Assembly: GCA_022606425.2 (NCBI GenBank)
Contig: JAHDVF020000246.1
Location: forward strand, 124,001-188,000
Direction: 5' to 3'
Source: Lepidostoma basale
Taxonomy: Eukaryota > Arthropoda > Insecta > Trichoptera > Lepidostomatidae
Length of the DNA stretch: 64,000 nt
The notes under the pieces were generated by a model. That model was not told the DNA's origin. It ran no database searches and saw nothing but the letters and a program-made list of their open reading frames with translations. A program made the position numbers and the translations under genes. This document shows positions 41,835-52,339 of the stretch, piece after piece. Each line of letters opens with the position of its first letter. Positions within the stretch are counted from its first letter, which is position 1.

Positions 41835-42252
41835 ATTTAGACGAATGTGTGGTAAATCTGTATATGATAGAGTGTCAAATGCAAGTATAATTAGTGAATG
41901 CAGTGCGAATGAAAGTGTTATGAACAAAATAATGAAAGGGTCGTTAAGATGGTTTAAACACATGGAAAGAATAAGTGAAGACAGAATGGTGAATAAGGTA
42001 TATGTAAACGACGTAAGACGACGAACGGAGCTAGAAATAGAGGAAGACCGAAGAAAACGTGGCACGATCAAATCAATCAAATATTAAATGTCGGTCACGT
42101 GAGGCGTCGAAGAAATCGACGTGCGTGCATGAAAAGATGTATGAATGTAGAGTAATCGAGAGAAGTATGTCAGGACAGAACAGTGTGGGGTTTCATTCTT
42201 TCTACCTACCCCTCCGGGGAGACGGCGTGATGGTTAGATAGTTAGTTAGTAT
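41835..42252 (+). mobile_element. Family A 3' end
   Basis: MCGKSVYDRVSNASIISECS (41845 frame), RWFKHMERISEDRM, then a frameshift after VYVNDV, GRPKKTWHDQINQI and a (TTAG)n tail. A subtype shared with 34895. Confidence 0.82.
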
Positions 42253-42479
42253 TTTACCTAGCAAAATACTTAAGAAAGGTATTTGACACTGCAATAAACC
42301 AAAATATCCTATCTACCGATGATACATAGCTATAAGTGAACACCTGAAGTTTTCTAGTGACACTCGTAATAGACTTCCATATTTCATATCAGTATTGCAA
42401 CGTGCTCTATATTGTACTATTGCACCTGTAAAATTACATGAATTAATGTTTTAAACTAAACCATTGTTAAATCTATATT

Positions 42480-42735
42480 AAATCGAAAGGGTGGCTAAGC
42501 TCAATGAACATATTGCTAGACTGGTAGACCAAAGATGGACCAGAAGGGTGGTGAAGTAGTGATCTCTTGAAGATATAAGTAGTAGAGGAAGACCTCCTTC
42601 ACGGTGGTCTGATGACATTAGAAAGATTGTTGGTAACTGGATGCAAAGGGCAAAAGATAGGAACATATGGAGAAGTATGGAGGAGGTCTTTGTCCAGCAG
42701 TGGATGACTTGGCAATTCAAGTAAGTTAAGTTCAG
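42480..42735 (+). mobile_element. Non-LTR tail (RGRPPSRWSDDI type)
   Basis: Plus strand: RVAKLNEHIARLVDQRWTRR, a stop, SRGRPPSRWSDDIRKIVGNW, AKDRNIWRSMEEVFVQQWM. A C-terminal RT block seen in insect RTE-like elements. It differs from A, B and C families, and a relative is inverted at 45845. Confidence 0.7.
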
Positions 42736-42799
42736 TTTTACATAGACTATGTGTTAGGTGATATAGATATGAATACATAAACACTTTTTATTTTATTTT

Positions 42800-42850
42800 A
42801 CACTTCTTTAAATGTCACGACATCTGTTTCGCCTACCGATGTAGGAGATT
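42800..42850 (-). mobile_element. Degraded PLE hammerhead-like motif
   Basis: Minus strand: stem CCTACATCGGTAGG, GCGAAACAGATGTCGTG. The first core half is lost (ATGAATCTC). Confidence 0.4.
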
Positions 42851-42959
42851 CATTACTTTATTTATTTTATTTACTTGAAATAGTACACATGTACACAACT
42901 AATGTTCTAATAAAAAAACAATTAAACACTCAATTATAATAATCCAAATACACATCAAT

Positions 42960-43335
42960 ATAAGGTTACATTTTGTTTGTTATTTATTTAATTCTATTCT
43001 AAAAAAAATTCGGTATATCTTCATAAATTTTAAATGCTTTATACATTAAGAAATTCTGAGATTTGGTTTTTTTCCGAATGGGAACCTTAGTTTATTTTTC
43101 TTTCTTGTTTCATATTGATGTTCATGTTGGTTACTTTTTATCTTCCTTAAAAATTCTTGGGAGGTGTGCCCATTTACGATTTTGTGAATTAGTAATAAAA
43201 CCTTGTATGTAATTATTTTTTTAAATGACATAATTTTTAGCTCTTTCAGCATCACTTTAATCCTGGCATATCTGCTTCTCCTTAAAATTATTCTCATTGC
43301 CTTATTCTGGAGAATGGTTAATCTTCGCATATCTT
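42960..43335 (-). pseudogene. Jockey/CR1-like RT C-terminal remnant
   Basis: Minus frame 43046-43330: RRLTILQNKAMRIILRRSRY, MSFKKIITYKVLLLIHKIVN, YETRKKNKLRFPFGKKPNLR. This is the LQNKAIRII ... YK.L.L..KI.N region after the thumb of Jockey/CR1-group RTs. It continues out of frame (KIYEDIPNFF) to ~42985. A different lineage from families A-C; single copy. Confidence 0.72.
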
Positions 43336-43364
43336 CTTCATTTGCTTAAAAATATTGGATTATT

Positions 43365-43550
43365 ATTACGCTGTCGCGTCTTAACACGTGGATTGTTAAT
43401 AACACCTGATGATGCCAACATCGGTAAGCGAAAAATCTCAAAAATTGTATGATTAAAATTGTGATATTATAAGAGTATTGTAAATTTAACAGTTATGTTG
43501 AAGTATCATAGTATTTCGGCCAAAACAATGGACTCTTTAATGAAACTAAG
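43365..43550 (+). mobile_element. PLE end with hammerhead-like motif
   Basis: 43414-43437: CTGATGA, T, GCCAAC with a damaged GTAAGC partner, GAAA, then AATC. Core halves are present, cleavage side lost. The flank AAGTATCATAGTATTTCGGCC (43512-43532) matches other copies. Confidence 0.55.
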
Positions 43551-43879
43551 TTCCGTGGGAGTTGAATGGCCATTGTTAGAAAGTAAGTACTCATATTTGT
43601 GATTGGTTTTGAAGTAGTCAGTACTTAGTACTTATATGTTCAGTATCGACTGCCCTGGTCTTCTTAATGCTAAAGTTCTTAACGCCCTCGACGTAAACTT
43701 GGATTTAATGGCTATTTTATTACTTCTACAACTCGATACGTTATTTAATATATAGGTACGTATGAACACACACATACAAACTACAAGTTTAATATATATA
43801 AAACTATAATTCAATATAAATATAAATGGGTAAGGCTTTATTTATTGTTTCTTGCACAATGATGTAAAAACCCATATTA

Positions 43880-44070
43880 AAATAATCATTTACTGAAATC
43901 TCTTGGTGCAAGTTCATTTAAAATATTAACTAAATAAATCTAGAGTTTTTAACTACTTCCACCTCTGTTGATAAACCCAAGTGGAAGCACACTAAATATA
44001 TAATAATAAAGAAATTTGGTATCAACATTTTTTTTTTGTTTTTATTATTTAAAATGAACTTCTACCAAGA
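43880..44070. mobile_element. PLE-type palindrome lacking the ribozyme
   Basis: Inverted CTTGGTGCAAGTTCATTTAAA and TTAAAATGAACTTCTACCAAG around AACTACTTCCACCTC. Same family as 26770. Confidence 0.5.
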
Positions 44071-44089
44071 AATTTTAATTAAAAATATT

Positions 44090-44510
44090 AAAACTAACTA
44101 ACTAACTAACCATCACGCCGTCTCCCCGAAGGGGTAGGCAGAAAGAATGGACTGCCACACTTTTCTTTCCTGACATATTTCTATCGCTTCCTCAACATTC
44201 ATACATCGTGTCATGCACGCGCGTCGACTCCTCACATGGCCGACATTCAATATTTGATTTATTTGATCGTGCCACGTTTTCCTCGGTCTTCCTCTATTTC
44301 TAGTTCCATTTACATCATTAACATATAATTTTTTTACCATTCTTTCTTCATTCATTCTTTCCTTAACCATCTTAATGATCCTTTCATTATTTTGTTCATG
44401 ACACCATCATTCGCACCGCATTCACTTATTATATTTTCATTCGACACTCTATCATACACAGAGTATCCACACATTCGTCTAAGAGATCTCATTTCTACTG
44501 TATTAATGAT
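44090..44510 (-). mobile_element. Family A, well-preserved inverted copy
   Basis: (TTAG)n tail at 44091-44110 on minus, coding SAYPFGETA (44113) back to EMRSLRRMCG near 44490. A ~12-codon deletion removes RWFGHMER. It is close in sequence to 11041. Confidence 0.85.
44113..44370 (-). pseudogene. Family A RT C-terminal remnant, 85 codons
   Basis: ERMNEERMVKKLYVNDVNG, RGRPRKTWHDQINQILNVGH, RACMTRCMNVEEAIEICQ, SAYPFGETA. Internal deletion of QRN before RRACMT and of the FGH segment upstream. Confidence 0.7.
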
Positions 44511-44579
44511 TAAATAAAATATTAATGATTTTTACACCACAAATTAAGTACTTTACACGAATGTTTAAAGGTTTTGTTA

Positions 44580-44625
44580 CAATAAACCAACACGCCGTGA
44601 TGTTTAGTTAGTTGGTGAGTTAAAA
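44580..44625 (+). mobile_element. Family A tail fragment
   Basis: ACGCCGTGATGTTTAGTTAG only. Confidence 0.45.
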
Positions 44626-44629
44626 ATTA

Positions 44630-45175
44630 TGCATAAGCCCAATATGCTTTGTACTCGTATATCGAGATGTGTAATATGTTTAATGCTCAATTTTTTTTAA
44701 GCACTTATTCAATAAGGGCATAAAAGTTGCATCGAGGATGTCTAGTAGAGTTTCCTCTGATAAAATTTGCCACGCGCCACCCCAATACTTAATATCCGCT
44801 CTGGAAGGAAGCAGTAGGATCTCCGTGGAGCTGGAGAAATAACAAGATAGTAAATATATGATAAAAATTGTTCGCATTTCTTGGCGGATTTATTTTCCGC
44901 GATCCAATAATCCAATAAAACACATTTCTCAAGCGCGGAGCTTTCGGTTGATCTGTTGGTGTGAGCAAAGCTTTTGATTCAAAATTTAATATTATTTACA
45001 AAAACACGAGCATGTCAAAATAGGTGTGTTTTACTTTATAAAATTATATCGTGGTCTAAGAGAACGGCTCCTGATCAAAGAGACATCGGTTCACACATGT
45101 TCGGCACATGACACGTTTTTTTTTCGTAATAAACATGAATTAAATAATAGTATTTAAATAATGAAATAAAATCAT
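44630..45175. other. No supported feature
   Basis: A 65-codon minus frame (44680-44877) shows no domain. Confidence 0.35.
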
Positions 45176-45177
45176 TT

Positions 45178-45565
45178 CCAGAATTTATTTTTATTCACTG
45201 AGAGTGTCGCGATAGTTGTTCCGATGTTGGCATTATCAGGTGTTACAATAAATTAAAGTAACAAATGAAAAGACTTACTATTTATAGGGCACCCACCTTT
45301 GTTAAATTTGTTTGAAAAATTGTCAACAGATTTCGCCTTCTATGACACTCATTAGTTTTTTGCCCTATAAATAGTGAGCCTTTTCATTTGTTACTTTAGT
45401 TTATTGTTACATCTGACGATTTCAACATCGGTTGGCGAAACAGCTGTCGCGACACTCTCAGTGAATAAAAAGAAATTGTGATATTATAACAGTGTTTTAA
45501 AATTTAAAAGTAATAATGTTGAAGCATCATAGTGTTTCGGTCAAAACAATGGACTATTGAAATAA
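45178..45565. mobile_element. PLE-type element, palindromic, with hammerhead-like motif
   Basis: Inverted arms from 45190 (ACTGAGAGTGTCGCGATAG) to 45465, nested arms CTATTTATAGGGC/GCCCTATAAATAG at 45284-45296 and 45362-45374, and the recurrent GTGTTTCGG flank at 45532. The TATAAATAG box is the only promoter-like sequence noted in a PLE copy. Confidence 0.65.
45413..45448 (+). ncRNA. Hammerhead-like ribozyme motif, core intact
   Basis: CTGACGA (45413-45419), stem II CAAC/GTTG with loop ATCG and mismatched base, GAAA (45437-45440), CAGCTG, TC with the predicted cut after C45448. CAGCTG is self-complementary, so stem III would form best in a dimer. Activity untested. Confidence 0.5.
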
Positions 45566-45584
45566 AATCGTTATAACATTACTA

Positions 45585-45650
45585 ATTTTATTCCATTTGT
45601 AATTTTACCTTTGACTGGTTTCGGCAGCTCGCTGTCGTTTTCTGGCCATA
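45585..45650 (-). mobile_element. Degraded PLE hammerhead-like motif
   Basis: Minus strand: CCAGAAAACGACAGCGAGC, TGCCGAAACCAGTC. Paired by sequence with 29595-29640. Confidence 0.4.
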
Positions 45651-45844
45651 AAATCTCAGTGAACTTCCGAAACCAATACAATAAGTGAAATAAAACTCTA
45701 AACATTATAAAGATATTTACGCTTTTTATTTAAAACTTACTTGTGCGAAAAAATTCATTTCACAACATTAACTTTACAGATATAATAAAATCACTTTACA
45801 TTTGACCATATTTGTGAAAAATTGTATTTAATATTTGTTATATG

Positions 45845-46175
45845 TATCTTTTTCTTCTTCCTTAGCGTATTCCCGTCCACTCCTGGACAAAGGCCTCCTC
45901 CATTCGCTTCCATGTCACTCTGTCTTGTGCAGACTGCATCCAGGTTATTCCGACGTGTCTGTTCAGATCATCCTTCCACTGTAGTTGCGGTCACCCTGCA
46001 CTTCTCTCTGCTGTCCACGATCTCCAAGTCAGCAGCCTTCTTGTCTATTTTTCATCTGAGCTTCTGGCTACGTTACCTGCCCATTGCCATTTTAGATTCG
46101 CCACCCGGTGGATGATGTCAGTGACCTTTATTTTTTCTCTCACCGTATCGTTTCTGACTCTGTCTCTTAGGCTTA
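45845..46175 (-). mobile_element. Non-LTR tail (QSAQDRVTWKRMEEAF type)
   Basis: Minus frames: SLRDRVRNDTVREKIKVTDI, NGNGQVT... frame-shifted, QWKDDLNRHVGITWMQSAQD, ending EAFVQEWTGIR. It is the same broad RT C-terminal type as 42480, on the other strand. Confidence 0.7.
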
Positions 46176-46179
46176 TTCC

Positions 46180-46260
46180 ACTGATGAAGGGCTTGTGTGT
46201 CCAAAACATGTTTCATATTTAATTTAATTTTTTTAAATAAAGTGAGTGTTGTATATTAAG
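46180..46260 (+). mobile_element. PLE hammerhead-like motif
   Basis: 46182-46211: CTGATGA, A, GGGC...GTCC-like weak stem, AAAACATGTTTC. CTGATGA is intact and GAAA became AAAA. The downstream AATTTTTTTAAATAAAG arm resembles 17530. Confidence 0.45.
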
Positions 46261-46394
46261 TATACAAAAAATAAACATTTAACATGTACAACACAAAGTT
46301 AAAGCAAATGTAGAAAAATAAATAATATGTTTGTCAATTCAACTCTTCATTTTTTTATGTTTTTTTTTATACCTAGTATGGATTATGCATGTTT

Positions 46395-46600
46395 GCTGAG
46401 CCGGAGAGACCAGAGCAATCAAGACCAAGTACTCGTCTAGACCAAGCGGGGCAAAACCTCTAGGAAGACCTGGACATCGCCTGATAGATAATTTTCTGGC
46501 CGATCTTCCTACGTTGGACGTAACTGACTGTTGGGAGCAAAAGAGTCGGCAACCACGAGGCTAATATTCTTTAAGAGTTCTACAGCCACATGATGTAAGT
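46395..46600 (+). mobile_element. Non-LTR tail (GQTRAIKI type), degraded
   Basis: GACCAGAGCAATCAAGACC and GGAAGACCTGGACATCGCC match the clearer copy at 55385-55625. Frame lost. Confidence 0.5.
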
Positions 46601-46604
46601 TTAT

Positions 46605-46722
46605 TGAAAATTCTTTTTTTTTCTTGTATACAACAACTCGTTTGAACCCAAAACCTGTATACAATTTATTTTAGCTATTATATTGATTCTCCGGACATGT
46701 AGTAGCCAATCTATTGTCATTT
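46605..46722 (-). mobile_element. tRNA-derived SINE, 3' part
   Basis: Complement of the SINE body from AATAGATTGGCTAC to the GGTTCAAACGA(G/C)(T/C)TGTTG tail with A-run. Joined directly to the head of the next, opposite SINE. Confidence 0.65.
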
Positions 46723-46723
46723 T

Positions 46724-46968
46724 CCGACGACCTTCGTGGCAGAGTGGTAAGAGCTCTGATTCCCATTCCGAAGGTTCTGGGTTCGATTCCCGGCGATGGC
46801 AGTGTGATTGTCACACTGTCTTTGGTCTGACGTAGTATTCTCGTGACAATAAAATGGCGATAGATTGGCTACCTGTCACATGTCACGAGAATCAATATAT
46901 CAGCTTAAAAAACAAATTGTATAATGTAATTGGGTTCAAGCGACCTGTTGTATACGTCAAAAAAAAAA
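46724..46968 (+). mobile_element. tRNA-derived SINE
   Basis: The head resembles a tRNA: A box TGGCAGAGTGG (46737-46747) and B box GGTTCGATTCC (46780-46790), pol III internal promoters. Then GTGTGATTGTCACACTGTC (a hairpin), GACAATAAAATGGCGATAG and an A-rich end. It belongs to the subfamily ending GACCTGTTGT-TA-C(A)n. Non-coding; it would need a partner LINE for movement. Confidence 0.82.
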
Positions 46969-46971
46969 TAT

Positions 46972-47065
46972 ATTGTCACGTGAATTCTACACCAGACCAA
47001 AGACAGCGTGACAATCACACGGCCATAGCCGGGAATCGAACCCGGACCTTCGACTCCCAATTAGC
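46972..47065 (-). mobile_element. tRNA-derived SINE, head part
   Basis: Complement of the SINE from the GGTTCGATTCC B box (GGGAATCGAACCC at about 47030) to GACAATA. The third SINE piece in a row; forms an inverted pair with 46724-46968. Confidence 0.7.
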
Positions 47066-47069
47066 TTAT

Positions 47070-47275
47070 TTAAGGTTACGAAACTTCAACAAAACAATGT
47101 TACTAAAATAGGTTGGTATATTTACAGTATTAAGCACATTAAAAATATAACTTAACTTTTACACAAGAAAAAGAACCAAACGTCTCATTTCATAGTCAAA
47201 AAGATAAAGTTGATTTTTATTCCATTTTATTTTTATTTTTAGTAATTGATTGGTCTATCATGGCTTTCCTTGGTC
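47070..47275. other. No supported feature
   Basis: Short AT-rich spacer. Confidence 0.4.
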
Positions 47276-47279
47276 TATC

Positions 47280-47385
47280 ATGATGATGCAATCATCTGCC
47301 TTATTTCTACTGCATTTATTGTAGTTTTTTTCTTATTTTGCCAGTTCCATGTTTCGTTTACATTCATAAGGGTATATTTGTAGTA
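47280..47385 (-). mobile_element. Family A internal fragment
   Basis: ATTTCTACTGCATTTATTGT and GCCAGTTCCATGTTTCGTTT match the EMRS - NWQKKDES segment on minus. Confidence 0.55.
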
Positions 47386-47689
47386 TAATTATAATCAACT
47401 CAGGTTTTTTGAGACATTCTTAAGTCTGGTAGATTAGCCTTTGTGTACCTGCTTAAAACATTTGACGTGTTTATTAACTTGTTTAGAGTCTGAGCCACGT
47501 TTACACAACTTTAACATGGTGCGTATAGCCCACTGGAATACAAATTTTCTCTATTATTAATAATACACCGATACTAGACAAAATTATCCTAAATTTTACA
47601 TCATAAAGGATTGAACTTGGCTTTGATATAAATATGAACATGAACAGCCCATCTTGTTCTGGTGATATTTGGTGGAAAACTTACTAATT

Positions 47690-48480
47690 AAGTAACCATC
47701 ACGCTGTCTCTCCGAAGGGTTAGGGAGAAATATGGATCGCCACACTGTTACCATCCAAACCATCTTAGTGGCGATTTCTTAATTTTATTTAGGGCTTATT
47801 AGTCCGCCTTGCGTTCCATTTTACTTCTCTTTTAAATATTCTATCATACCTTGTTTTTCCGCACTTTTTTCTAAGTGATCTCAAATATACGGCATTTGTC
47901 CTATTTTCATCCTTCTTCCAATACCGAATCACTTATATTCATAATGGTCGGCAGAAGAACCCCATTGTGCACTGCCATGTTTGATTCAGTCGATAGTTTT
48001 CAATTAACAGTGTTGATTTTGAGTGCCCCTTATTTCCAGCCACAACCCTTCTTTTAATAATAATTAATATTTTTAATTGAAATTTCTTGGAATTTCTTAA
48101 ATAATGAAAACAAAAAAAATATATATACAATTTTTTATTATTATTATATATTTAGTGTGCTTCCGCTTGTGTTTGCTTGCACAAGTGGAAACCCTTCTTT
48201 TGATATCTTCTTCATTATTTCATTTTTTGTGACCATGCTTTTTAAATAAATCAATTCGGTAAATTGCTCGAATTTCTCACCGTTCGTGTTTATGTCTCAA
48301 TCCTTGATACGTTCTTCCTTTTTAAATACCATAACTTTGGACTTTGACACGGTCATCACGTTTATTGCATACTTCGAACGTTCTTGATAGAATAATTTAG
48401 ATCTTCTATGCTGTCAGCGATTAAAACAGAGTAGTCTGCATATAGCAAACAGCCGATATCGTTTATTATCGAACTTGCAT
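47690..48480 (-). mobile_element. Family A copy reaching the RT palm, split by a PLE piece
   Basis: The minus-strand order 48480 to 47690 includes DIGCLLYADYSVLIADSIED (a YADD-type palm motif read as YADY, ~48470-48400), then a break at 48056-48190, then the MAVHNGV and 3' region to FGETA-like near 47700. It is the only copy in which the palm motif is seen. Many stops. Confidence 0.68.
48056..48190. mobile_element. PLE-type insertion with 11-bp duplication
   Basis: A 135-bp insertion flanked by ACCCTTCTTTT at 48045-48055 and 48191-48201. Contains AATTTCTTGGAATTTCTT and CTTCCGCTTGTG/CACAAGTGGAA inverted, as in the 43880 PLE family. Confidence 0.62.
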
Positions 48481-48484
48481 ATAT

Positions 48485-49025
48485 GCCTTCTAGTTCCTTC
48501 ATACACTTTGTCTATGTATACAATATACATGTTTAAAAATACTGTTTATATTCCGGTAAAACATGAACTAAGTAATTATCAGATGAATTGTGGCAATATG
48601 TACAATATAAACCGATATACAAACATCCTATATTATTTTGACAGCTCACAACTGCTAGGTTATTTACTAATTAAACTCTGTATCCAATGTTTAATAATAT
48701 TTGTCTTCGGATAATGTATCACGTGTCCCTAGTCATATAATATATTACGAGATGTCATAGGTGAACATACCCCATTAGGGGTAATACGCAGAAGGTAATT
48801 GTGAGAACACACGTATAGGGTGGTACGTATCTTCAAGGTTCAATATACGATATTCTGATAACAAAAATATGAAGGCTTTTTCCCTATGGTTTCCATACTG
48901 ATTTTAAACTAGATTGTAAATCTGACTTAAAAATTTCATTTCATTTCAATATTTTTCATTTGAATAAATATTGTAGATTATAACTTTGTTTTTTCCCACA
49001 TATTTTGGTTAGGTCATTACATGTC
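48485..49025. other. No supported feature
   Basis: A 79-codon plus frame (48475-48714) shows nothing recognisable. Confidence 0.35.
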
Positions 49026-49029
49026 TGCA

Positions 49030-49205
49030 AATCAATGAAACGATGATTTTTTATGAACAACTTCCACTTACTGTCCTTATTTCGAAAGCAACTAGTTTCA
49101 TCAGGATTGCTGGCATCGACAGACTGGTAACACTTTTATAAACTTACCCCTGTTTATACATACAGAAAAGGGGTAGTAAACAAAAATCTATTCAAAATTG
49201 ATATT
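49030..49205 (-). mobile_element. PLE end with hammerhead-like motif, CTGTCGA subtype
   Basis: Minus 49121-49085: CTGTCGA, T, GCCAGC, ATCCTGATGAAACTAGTTGC. Stem II is damaged. The distal TTTATACATACAGAAAAGGG parallels 16098-16125. Confidence 0.55.
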
Positions 49206-49224
49206 TAAATAATTCTATAAAATT

Positions 49225-49405
49225 TACATCTCACCATCAAATAAATCAAATATTGAATGTCGGCCATGTGAGGAGTCAGAAAAATCAACGCGCGTGCATG
49301 ACACAATCTTGAGAAAGCGAGAGAAATATGTTGAGGAAACAAAAGTGTGGCTATCCATTCTTTCTGTCGACCCCTTCGGGGAGACGGCGTGATGGTTAGT
49401 TAGTT
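49225..49405 (+). mobile_element. Family A 3' end
   Basis: From HHQINQILNVGHVRSQKNQR to (TTAG)n with a small deletion removing the CMNVE segment. Confidence 0.8.
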
Positions 49406-49409
49406 ATTT

Positions 49410-50390
49410 TATTTTTTGACTACGTTATCGAATAATCGTTTTCCCAATGTACAGGGGTATTTTTAAACATTCCGATAAAATGAACTTAATAGTATACAAA
49501 AAATAATATTTTCGAACCGTTAAATGTAATTAACTATGTAGGTATATCTGATGAATTCTGTCATTTATGTTAGGTTCGTAAGGTTTGACTAACGGCTTCA
49601 AAATTTACGTTAAATCTAAGAAAATGTGAAGCATTCCTTGAGAATTTGATAAAATCCTTCCAAGGCGATTTATTGGTGTAACAAATCATAGAAAATGTTA
49701 AAATCTTAAGTAATTAAACGACCGGATGATTAAAACCAATTAATCTTAAAGTGTTCGCGAAGTTTTCAACTAATTGAGCAATACATTTAAACGAAGCATT
49801 TTTTGGATAAACAACTCTTCGTTTTGATAAATGGCTGCAAAGCAATGCTAAGCCGAATACATTTTTTAAGTTCTTTGAAGACTTTTTGTTCGGCTTTCTT
49901 TACACAGTATTTGATTTATGAGTGCTGCTGCTTCGCTCAAAAGATTTTTTTCAATATCGCCAGAGATTCCCTTTGTTTTATTGAATAATTAAACTCGAGA
50001 TAAAGAAAACCTTAAAGGAATTATATAAAAAGACGTAAAATTATTACGATTCACATTATCTTAATGGGTCACCAACATGCACAACTTCGTCCGGGTAATA
50101 AACCGAAAGCATTTCGTTCCCTCATTCAAATTTTATTATTTGTTGATTTCTATCGTTGCCGAAATGAAACAAATATAATAATATTATATACCTTTTTACA
50201 TTCAGTTTACGGAGGTTAAGATATGCAAAGTAATTCCAAAATATTTACAACTGCTACAAATAAATTAATAGTTTGAGTAGTTTGCGTAACTCGAATGCTG
50301 GAAATGATATTTTAATAATAATACTATTGCTTGTTGTTTGTTACAGGAATGTTGGATTTCAACACTCTTGAAACTCGTCGAATAGTCTTT
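49410..50390. other. No supported feature
   Basis: AT-rich spacer; frames at 49803 and 50331 have no features that support a gene. Confidence 0.4.
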
Positions 50391-50395
50391 CTCGG

Positions 50396-50868
50396 TAAGC
50401 ATTTTTTTAAACTATTTTTCGGGGGTATTTACAATCCAGGAATACTGAGAGAACTACATCTACGAGTATACGTTCCCCATAGTTATAGCAGAGTATGGGG
50501 GCATACATTATTTTAAGCATTTTTTGAACTTTTATCCGGAGGTATTTACAATCCAGGAATACTGAGAGAACTACATCTACGAGTATACGTTCCCCATAGT
50601 TATAGCAGAGTATCGGGGCATATATTATTTTAAGCATTTTTTAAACTATTATCCGGAGGTATTTACAATCCAGGAATACTGAAAGAACTACATCTACAAG
50701 TATACGTTCCCCATAGTTATAACAGAGCATGGGGGCATGTATTATTTTTAGCATTTTTTTAAAACTATTATCCGGAGTTACAATATTTACAATCCAAGAA
50801 TACTGAGAGAACAAAATCTATACGTTCCCCATAGTTATAGCAGAGCAAGGGGGCATTTATTATTTTAT
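50396..50868 (+). repeat. Minisatellite, four ~117-bp units
   Basis: Units start at about 50396, 50514, 50631 and 50748 with TAAGCATTTTTT. Each holds ATTTACAATCCAGGAATACT, TACGTTCCCCATAGTTATAG and GGGGCAT. Units 1-3 are close; unit 4 has small deletions. No coding frame is shared between units. Confidence 0.85.
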
Positions 50869-51075
50869 GCCCCAAATTGCCACACATAAGCCCTTAGAAG
50901 TTCTCCTGTATTGAAAACGATTCATCTTTTAAACGAGGTTGCAAAAGAGCTAGACCTATTACGATGCAATTATGGCGAATTCGTGAATACTCTTACGATA
51001 AGGGCAGCAAGAAAATAACTGCGCATATTCCTATTCATAAGGATCTATGTATATTTCCTTTGATATTCTTTTTTT

Positions 51076-51158
51076 TCACCCTTTGCATCAATTTGGCTCG
51101 CGCTGTGATGATGTTAGGAGTTTTTATCAACAAAATAATAATAATAATAATTATGTAT
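51076..51158 (+). mobile_element. SINE 3' fragment
   Basis: TTTGCATCAATTTGGCTCGC ... TTATCAACAAAATAATAATA matches the 3' end of the SINE subfamily with (AAT)n tail (59009, 62740). Confidence 0.6.
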
Positions 51159-51289
51159 TATAGTTTAACTTCAGTGCTAAAAATCAGATTGTTAATATCA
51201 ATGTACAAAATGAAAACAAATTCAACCCCTTTGTTCATAGAGAATAACTTAATACTTGACATTATCAAAAGTTTTCTTGATTTTTAAAT

Positions 51290-51370
51290 ATATTTAATGG
51301 GAATGACATGTTTTTTCTTACTAGGATATTATCAAATACCATAATGTCATAGCGAAATTAAAATTAATGT
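51290..51370. mobile_element. PLE-type fragment
   Basis: AATGGGAATGACATGTTTTT and GGATATTATCAAATACC match the 37525 and 58330 pieces. Confidence 0.4.
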
Positions 51371-51374
51371 ACAT

Positions 51375-52335
51375 TTAAATAAAATAGTTTATAATAGAAA
51401 ACTGACGTTTTCACCAAAATTTATCTTCTAAAAAACTAATGTTTCACAAAATTCAATATAATTTTTTTAAAAGGTAACAATGGTATACTAATTAAGAAAA
51501 GATTTATCTTAAAAATAATTATATGTGATGAAATTCTAGATATGTTTTCGTCTTTATTTTATTAAACTTAAAATATAATGTTTTTTTTTATGAGGAAACA
51601 ACAATTTTGAATATATCATACAACTAACTTATCTTGAACGTCCCCTTTAAATCATAATGTGAGTTGACGCGTCATAAAATCGGGCATCGCTCAAAATCCA
51701 AGCTGATCATCCGGAGGCTTTTCCTCGCTTTTCTCTAAAGCTCCGAAATGGGAGCTTTCAAAATTTATTTCCCCCGTGTCCGTCAAAGCTTTCCCCCGTC
51801 TTCTAATTTGCGTTAGACAATGAAGAAAGAAAACATGAAAACATCATTTGATCTCCCAAAGCAATTGAATTATTTTTAATATAATACAAACTGACATAAT
51901 AAATTCAAACTACTCGTATTTCACCGAAGTTGTAGGCGCTATATGTGGACTGCAACAATGTTTTTTAGATATATTTTTATATCAACATTCGTACATTTTT
52001 TCATTGAGGTTTAGAATAATTATTTAAAAAAATTAAATCGTAACACAATTTTATTTATTCCACTTTATTGATAAAATATTTTCACAACCAAAAATATTAC
52101 GTTTTCATGTTTTAGGGGTGACTTTCATCCTCTAGTGTAAAAGTTTAATATATGGTTAGAATATGTGTAAATATATATTTTTTATAAAAGTTAAAACAGT
52201 GCCTAAAATTCTCCTTCCAGAAAAAAAATATAATTCCACAGTGTTAATGCCGTAAGGATGCCGTATAAGGAATAATTATTGCCTATCCAAGGGCATTACC
52301 ATAGATAGATTGATTCTACACAGTAACAAGTGTAA
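51375..52335. other. No supported feature
   Basis: AT-rich; no frame or repeat except AATTCCACAGTGTTAATGCC at about 52233, which recurs at 57483 and 1988. Confidence 0.4.
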
Positions 52336-52339
52336 TAAT

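Noticed and set aside
46726..46798. Functional tRNA gene
   Set aside because: A and B boxes are present, but the cloverleaf cannot be completed and the unit recurs with a SINE body and A- or AAT-rich tail.
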